This document shows positions 57,001 to 64,000 of a DNA stretch of 64,000 nucleotides, piece by piece. The stretch is from the NCBI RefSeq assembly GCF_004379255.2, contig NC_056045.1:7102560-7166559 (forward strand), in the 5' to 3' direction. The position numbers were made by a program, and so were the translations under genes. How positions within the stretch are numbered: the first letter of the stretch is position 1; the number at the start of each line of letters is the position of its first letter. The notes beneath the pieces are model-generated. The model did no database searches, had not been told where the DNA came from, and saw only the letters and a program-made list of their open reading frames with translations. The DNA comes from Salvia splendens. Taxonomy: Eukaryota > Streptophyta > Magnoliopsida > Lamiales > Lamiaceae.

Positions 57001-60000
57001 TAGTATGCATTGGATTTATATGCTAGATATGTGGTGCAAATGAATAACTGCAGAATGCAGTCCAACTAAAGCAGATAGCTTAAAGGAAAGGTCGTGAATA
57101 TCTTGGCAGTAAAATAGACTGTACGGTTATCAATTTTTATGAACCAAGATACTGAAACACAAAGATAAAATATACTAAAAATCAGTGCTCCCTCCGTCCC
57201 ACTCAAGATGTCGACATTCTTGAGTGGCACGGGATCTTAGGAGGAGTTGTTAGGTGGAGTTAAGTAGAGTGAAAAAAGTAGTTGAATATTTTAATGAGGA
57301 GAAAGGAGAGAGGGATTTATTTCTAAATATAGAAAGTGGACATCTTCAATGGGACAAACTAAAAAGGAAAGGTGGGCATCTTGAGTGGGAAGGAGGGAGT
57401 ACATTTTAGTAGTGCAGTTCTCGCTACTATTTGGAGTTGATGTCAAGCAGCTTCCAGAGTCTTGGTCTTCGAAGCATATTACCATGTTTTCTTGCAAGAT
57501 AACATATGACATCCTTGATTAGATTTTTAACTGTGAAATTTAGGCAAAATAAAGTACAAACCTCATACGCCTTCTTACCAGGTTTGATGTCCCTGTGAGT
57601 GATGTTGCGATCATGGCAGGACTTAAGCGCCATCAACTAAACAAAACACAAAGTGATGAATCACAGGGCTGAAGTGAGAATCACGGATTCTATTTTATAA
57701 TTAAACACCGCCTTCTTTTAGATTTAATTAATCATATGGTCTAAAATTCTAAACTATTTCAAGGCCAAGGTGTATCTGGACTCTATTGTTATGAGACAGG
57801 CAGACGTGTTCAGTTGTTCAGACAAGCCGGAACCAAACTGTTTGACTATGAGAGTAAAACCATACCATGGGAGATGGTTATGAACTGTAACCGAAACCAC
57901 GGCCGATAAGTGTTTGGTTTCAGTTTGAAGATGGGTTACAGATTTTCCTTTTAATATCTTCGAATTGTTTATTTTTATATTTGGATTAATGCTTCAATGG
58001 TCAAGATATTTTAATCAATCTTAATGAACGGCCAACATATGTTCACCGTTGGAGGGATAAACCACCAGTTTTCCTTTTTCTAATTTGTTTTAAACCACTT
58101 TATGCGCTGAGGTTTCAGAACATCAAGTCAGTGGTCCTTAATCATTGTAGACCTCTAGAGACAAGTAACTAACAGAGGGTATTCATGCTTCTTAATGTAC
58201 TACTACTTAAGTAAATAATACTAGCTTACCAACTGCCATATTATATCACGAAATTCCTCTTGTCCAGCTTCTGTTGTCTTCAACCAGTGCCACCAATTTG
58301 AAGCACGTAATATCTGAATGCGCTTCCCATGATTGCCTCTTTCTTTGTCAGCATCACTGACCACATCTTCTGCAGTATACAGAAGTTTTGACAAGGAAAA
58401 ACCTTCATGATGAAACACAAGCCATATCTCGTTAGACCGTGATTCAAAAGATTCAACATATCTAGCAATGTGATTTAGTCCTTCTTCATTTGCAGCTTCA
58501 CCCAATCTTTTTTCCCTAAAATTCACATCTTCAGGAATTGAGGAATCTTCAGTGTCCCGATTAACTGATTTATTTACATTTCCAGAGCCATGTGTACTGC
58601 AATGTGATAATTTCCAGAAATCTGGCTCTCTAGGTGGTGATGAACCTTGTAGAGAATTGGAAGCATTTAAGAAGATTTCACCAAAATATTTCTCTCGTAA
58701 CCCACTCAAGTAAGCACCAATTCCTCTTTCAACCTGCACATAGAAACCGCAAATTGTAATATCAACCATTTGATGACTAATGACTAAGTAAGATCCCAGT
58801 TGCCAGTATATTATCCATATACCGATGCATTTTGCTAGATAAATTAATCAAACACAAAGCGACTAAGAAATATATTGACAATCCCCATAAAAAGAGAATA
58901 CAGAAAATGTTCCAATAGCGTACTTATTCAGATTGCTGATTTAAAAATTAGAATTTCAGACGCTTCAAATTCCAACATTGACTGCTTTACATTGATTGCA
59001 ATCTCGGCATCTAAATAAGAGTACATTTTACTATTCTTGACACCCAGTGCTGACTCAATCTTTTGAGTTATATATGTCAACTAACTGAAAAAACTGACAT
59101 GTCCTTCAAATTAGCAAAACATATGCCTAAGACAATCACCCAGCAAGATACTCAGTTCTACAATGAAGACTAGATAAAGATGAAGGCAATCATCGAACAA
59201 AGACATAGGGGTGTTTGGCTGAGCTTATAAGCTCCTTTAAAACATCTTATAAAGTTGTTTAGTGGCTTATAAGATCTTGACAAGTGTTTGGAAAAATAAG
59301 CCAGGAAAGAATTCCTATTGTTGAGATCCCTCTTGCTTTTCTCACATCGACTTGGTAATGATCATGTCTCTTCTATATATATTTGATAACCCTGCCCTTT
59401 TATAAGGTCTTTAAGGGGGTGGGTGGCCCATTTCTACATTAATTCTACTTTTTTGTTAGCCTGTTCACAATTCCCTAAGCTAATACAAGAGAGGCCTCAA
59501 TTTAGTCTAGTAAATGTAGAATGGAAATCCAATCATTAAATCTCCAAAATTATAAAAGTGGAAATAGCTTCAAGGACAATCCTACTCAAGTTTTAGGCAT
59601 TAAGATATGTTGGAAGCCTTGTACATATTGGGGAGAAAAAAATCAGGAATTATAACTTCAAATGAACGTGATTCTCACGTGTGCTTAATGACTTTAATTT
59701 AGTTCAGTTTTTCTCCTTTCTTAGAAAACTTTAAATTCTCTAACCAATGGAAAGTAGGGCAGTAAGATATTGGAAACTTGACCTCTTCTCTTGATTAACT
59801 GAACCACTACCAACTCTCCTAGGATGCATCGAAGGACTATATTCCCCCTGCATATTTCATCACTATTTTGTTCACCAAAATTACCTCGGGTTGTTCTCAT
59901 GTAATTATGTAGTTTAGAACTGCATCTTCAAGAAAATAAATGATTCCAACTCCATAATAGCAAGTATTATCTTATGTTTTGTTTGTTCATTTTCTATGTT

Positions 60001-63000
60001 AACCATTTCTTAATATAGGTTTGAGTGTACTGTAGTGGCAGAGTGAAATCTTCTAAAATTTCTTATGAAGAAGTTTGTCATATGAGTATGAGATTGAAAA
60101 GGTTGCCTAGAACCTTAACATTCAAAAGATTGAGGCAATAGCAATCAAGAAAACTAGCACAGTGCACCTTATCTGCTTCAAAATGTAATTATGAAAACAT
60201 TGAGATACACCAAGTAAAAACACATCGAAAGAAGATAACGGATTTGATTATGTACCATTATCCGCTTCAAAATGAACATGTTATCATCAGAATTGCCTCT
60301 TTTGCAATCTTCAAAGAACATATTTGTATCTTCATTTTCGTTATGCACAGTAGTTCTCTCATTTCTGTAGAAACCATTTTCTTCTACAAACTTCCTTTGG
60401 GAACTCTTACCAAGTTGAGAACAGTTCCAATTGAAAGCAAGCCAAACTTCACCGTATGCTCCACGATCAAACTTCTTCTTCAGTATGTACCTAGAGTGAA
60501 GGCATGCAAATATTCAAAATACATAACAACATTATTGGCTAATTGACAAAATGACACATATTAAATACAATTATTGTTTAGGGATATTGGAACAGCTGCT
60601 CTATTCAACATACATCTAGGTCATATCCAGACTATGTCAATAGGCTCATTCAGGTTCTAAAAGAAACAAACCAACCTTTACCAGGAAAAACAACTATGAC
60701 CTGAAAAACATGGCCATATCCAATTCACAAAGTTATAAATGAGTTGTCAACTGGAAATTAACCAAAAAAATGAGGGACCCAGTAAGGTATACTTAAACTC
60801 ATACAGTTACACTTACTAAGCATTTTATCATGGAACTGTCGTCATGTAAAAATGTGTAAAATAATACGTCGACCTAATATTTTAACTTGACTACCTAATG
60901 CATCAGCTTACGAATAAGCCCCTGCTTCTTAAATAACTAGACTGTAAAATGAATAACATCTGCAAATGACAGAATTAACTAACTCAGTTCATATCAACAT
61001 CAGCATCTAGTCAAAGTCCCAAATGTCCTTTCACCCTTGGAGCATTAAGAGAAAGGTTACTAGCTTCACTAGAGAACTCACCCACCTTGTGTCTGATGTC
61101 GCATGCTCACTTTGACCAGAATTGTGCAAAGGAATTGATCCCAGAAAACCAAGGAATCTTGCAAAGCCATCAGAGCTCATGCAGTGATCTTTCTCATCAT
61201 CAATATATGACCCAAAGTGCATGCATGTGTGCTGATCACTGTAGAAATCTATAGGCCGGCCTGCATATCAAGTTTGCACCCAAATTTTACCAAGTTTCCA
61301 CATATTTTATCAAGTGGCGTTGTCCGTGAAAAAACTAACACATATGCCACTTTTTGAGAGCATCAGAGCCAATTCATTTTCATGAAAATGGAACTTTAAC
61401 TTACTCCAGGTAAACTGATGTGCACCACTTAAAGCAGTTAATTGTTCCGACACAGGTTCACGGGCATCTTTGTGGATCCAAAATGTGTAATCATCGTTTA
61501 CATCAAGATTCTCAGATAAATAAAAGCATCTAAAATTGTTGTGTTTTCCTTCAACCTGTAGTAAGAACCAAATTACCATAAAATACAATTCTCTCTTTGA
61601 TCATTTTGAAGTAAGATTGATAACTGAAAATGGAAGGAATAAGTCTAATTTGCTTATGAACAACAGGTTACAAACAAAAGAAACAAACAGTAAAGCTATA
61701 TAAAAGTATTTGCATCAAAAGCCAAATACAAATATTGATGTATGCAGCTCAAAAGCATCTTAAATTCTTAATGCATCTCTTATTTATTTGTTAGGTTTCT
61801 GGTGATTTTAGGTTTCTGGTGATTCCCTCTTAATTTATTTTGAAAAGAGTGGTGAACATCACCTGAAAGAAATAAGTATGACATTCAGTTATCCTTGTGA
61901 AAAGTGATCTAAATCTTGTCCTAATCCTTTGGCTAAATCACCATGTGCATGTGCATGTGCATAAGCAGTAGCCCCATACCATATTATCACAAGAATGAAA
62001 TAATTTCTTCTGATAGACAAACATTTGACTTGTCGAAAATAAAACCAGCTTAAAAGGACAGAATAACTGTAGGACAGTGGACTCAGTAAAATTGGGAAAG
62101 AAACAAGAAAAAAAATTGACAAAAAAGTTAAGTTGCTAACAGAAATAGAGGATAAAGATTGTATTTCTTGTTCTAGGACTTACCAGTAATCTATCAAACT
62201 TGGTAACATCTGGAAGCGGCCGCAGTTCTGCGAGTATTGAGGTGTTGGCATCAGCTAGACAAATGATAAAGGAGCAGATCAGATTTCAGATACAGATTGT
62301 TAAAATATGATTACAGACTCAAAAGTCAGAAATGAGAACCATACATATGGTAACCAGACAAACATGAATAACCTTGAAACAGCATCATAACTAGGTCAAA
62401 TAGTCATGGTTCTTGGGAAACCAAAGGCAGCTGAAAACCGATTGCTTGAATAATATGGGCTACTAATTGAGAAATATTTTTGTATTTAAAAACAGCAGCA
62501 TGCATGGACAGGGACCTATTTGCTTCCGTAAAAGATTGAACTTGTTCTTTATGTCAAACAGAACACATTGAGATAGATCGACAGTTCATTCCTGAGAAGA
62601 TTTAAGACTCAGTTATACAACTTGTGTACACCCCTACTACCCTACTAAGTCTCAAACTGCATGTATAATTATCAAAGCCCTGCCCATGTGCAAATTTGAG
62701 GAGCTAAGTCACAAACTGTGAACGTACACTGTAATGATGGAGATTCTGGTATTATATTCCAGATCTCCTCATTATATTGTTCCCTTAACTAGTGTAGGAT
62801 TTTTTTTATTAGTTTCTAGGTTTATCGCTCAATCTGTTGAGCCTCTATATATACACTTGTACATACTCAAAAAATCATATGAAGCCTTTATTAATTCATC
62901 AATTCAGATCTGCTACGGGCCCAAGTTATTCAAGTTTTGCTAACAATAATAGTGGCAAATCAAGTAACAATTACAAAGTCAAATCATACTTTTTCAATCC

Positions 63001-64000
63001 CCTGTAAGAATAAAATGATGATAAGAAGCATGTAATTATCTAAAAAAATTTCAGAAAGCTTTTCAACTATTTCCTCGAGAATTCCTGGCACTGAGTTGTG
63101 AGCTTTTAAACATATTTTTCATAATTAGGGGCAACCGAAATAATGGTTAATATATGCCTGTGAATATTACTATGCAAAAAGTGAATTTAAACAAGAAATA
63201 AGAAGATGCAAGATGTCATAGAAATTTAGCCACACCATGTTTAGACCTAATCTTGGATGAGATATTTATCATTTTTGTAAGTGTATAAAGATTATCCTAA
63301 ACAATGAGAAAATGTAAACTACTTCGAGAAAAGAGATCACCTGAGTTCACATAGATCTTCCGTTCATCTACTATTCCCAAGTAATCAGGTTCTTTGTAAA
63401 TCCTGCCCCCAAAAGTCGCAATGGAACCTGCTGCTCTCATGTTAATCACTAGAGCTGCCAAGTTATCCATACTTCCTTGTTCAAAAGCAGCATTAACTAT
63501 GCAATCAGCCAATGAGTTTGAACACGTAGAATTGAGTTTCTCCCGGAGAGTGAAGCCAGCAAGGGGTTCCCATAGTATATCACAAATGTCTTGGGGGCTA
63601 AGCTTTTCAAAGACACCATCCGATGCAGTAATAATATAACTTTCATTGCCTGACAAAGGTTGCCAATCTGTCACCTCAGGCACTGAGATTACGCCAAAGC
63701 TGTTAGCATGATAAAAAGAATGATCTGGTCAGTTTCCAGTCATTTCTTTTAAAGTGTAGAGTGAATATCTGTAAAGATTAAGTCCCTTGGTTCAAGGTCA
63801 CTTATCAATATGAAGGGCATGTGTCAAAATAAATCCAAGGCTCCTCGCAAAAGAAATAGTCGTACTTTTTAAAACGAATGTCCCCGATTGCTCTGGTTAC
63901 AGCCAATTGGCCATTGACTCGAGCTACACCAGCCCATTTTGAAATATTGCCCCCAGCATATTCAACCCGGGATTTTTCTACTTCATTGTCAGGATGGTGA
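54060..64000 (-). CDS. PP2C-protein kinase fusion protein (5' end outside window)
   Basis: Sixteen visible exons, minus strand: 64000-63866 (partial), 63699-63341, 62254-62184, 61555-61405, 61260-61086, 60490-60256, 58733-58230, 57636-57579, 57490-57403, 56819-56745, 56456-56373, 55746-55603, 55029-54948, 54563-54481, 54383-54329, 54119-54060; 785 residues in one continuous frame. The first part is the end of a PP2C domain (RVNGQLAVTRAIGD, TASDGVFEKLSPQD, GSMDNLAALVI). A linker follows, then a kinase domain: YILKKKFDRGAYGEVWLAFN, FILKRIM (Lys), CHDRNITHRDIKPENM, RIIDFGSAV, GYAPPEAF, YDMWSVGVV, ending KHPYFTSAS. Plants have such opposing-activity fusions (At3g63340-type); the substrate is unknown. 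The Gly loop reads DRGAYG, with Asp where the first Gly usually stands; other catalytic motifs are intact. Confidence 0.88.
57188..57399. mobile_element. Stowaway MITE at a splice donor
   Basis: 212 bp, ends CTCCCTCCGTCCCACTCAAG and (other strand) CTCCCTCCTTCCCACTCAAG, with TA at 57400-57401 and TG (decayed TA) at 57186-57187. It lies in a kinase-PP2C intron starting three bases from the exon ending at 57403. Confidence 0.85.
59205..59420. repeat. Possible transposon remnants in an intron
   Basis: Within the kinase-PP2C intron, GGGGTGTTTGGCTGAGCTTA begins a stretch with ATAAGC words found at MITE ends. It is followed by TGTTGAGATCCC...CTCACATCGACTTGG, which looks like the start of an LTR. 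Neither has a clear partner end, so identity is uncertain. Confidence 0.3.
62734..62931 (+). repeat. Possible solo LTR in an intron
   Basis: TGATGGAGATTCTGG ... CCTCTATATATACACTTGTA ... TTAATTCATCAATTCAGATC has the composition of a copia LTR: a TATA box, then a short transcript-start region ending in AATTCATCAATTCAG. The right terminus lacks CA and no target duplication is seen. It lies in the kinase-PP2C intron between 63341 and 62254. Confidence 0.35.

Overview
This is a nuclear segment of a flowering-plant genome, almost certainly a eudicot. Genes have spliced exons with GT-AG introns, intergenic DNA is AT-rich, and plant-specific families are present: PEAPOD/TIFY, ETO1-like, LIFEGUARD, NIMA-like kinases and a kinase-PP2C fusion. 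The transposons are typical plant copia, PIF/Harbinger, MULE, Stowaway, hAT, TRIM and SINE types. An asterid or Lamiales source is only a guess. All similarity statements come from memory of the families; no search was run.

Layout. 1-10.2 kb is a transposon nest: a young, essentially intact copia retrotransposon inside a PIF/Harbinger element, then a Pack-MULE-like element carrying an aspartic-protease fragment, a cyclin-D N-terminal fragment and a 44-bp x 20 minisatellite, then smaller MITEs. 13.0-16.5 kb is a complete 14-exon NEK kinase gene (+). 18.8-20.0 kb is a broken 2OG-Fe(II)-oxygenase-like gene (+). 21-31 kb is nested DNA transposons plus a truncated copia element that cuts a LIFEGUARD paralogue after 31 codons. 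32.1-33.5 kb is a complete LIFEGUARD gene (-). 33.8-38.9 kb is three PIF/Harbinger-type elements, one holding a SINE. 39.4-44.7 kb is a PEAPOD (TIFY4) gene (+) with a TRIM retrotransposon in an intron. It converges tail to tail on a six-exon PP2C gene (-, 44.7-46.4 kb). A hAT-like MITE follows, then ETO1-LIKE 1 (-, 47.9-51.6 kb). From 54.1 kb to the window edge lies a single gene (-) encoding a PP2C domain followed by a protein kinase domain; its 5' end is outside the window.

How the genes relate. They are independent plant genes, not an operon. The order NEK, 2OG oxygenase, LIFEGUARD, PP2C and kinase-PP2C resembles, from memory, a block near Arabidopsis At3g63280-At3g63340. The PEAPOD-LIFEGUARD adjacency resembles At4g14713-At4g14730. 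The likely roles are microtubule/growth control (NEK), membrane stress and cell-death control (LIFEGUARD), leaf meristemoid proliferation (PEAPOD), ethylene synthesis through ACC synthase turnover (EOL1) and phospho-signalling.

The most notable observations are: the two-gene Pack-MULE with its minisatellite; eight PIF/Harbinger-type elements at TAA/TTA targets, in which the Myb-like protein and the transposase sit in different elements; a MITE supplying part of a 5' splice site in the kinase-PP2C gene; retrotransposon truncation of a LIFEGUARD duplicate; and a template-switch-like rearrangement in the oxygenase pseudogene. I saw no sign of an undescribed enzymatic system.
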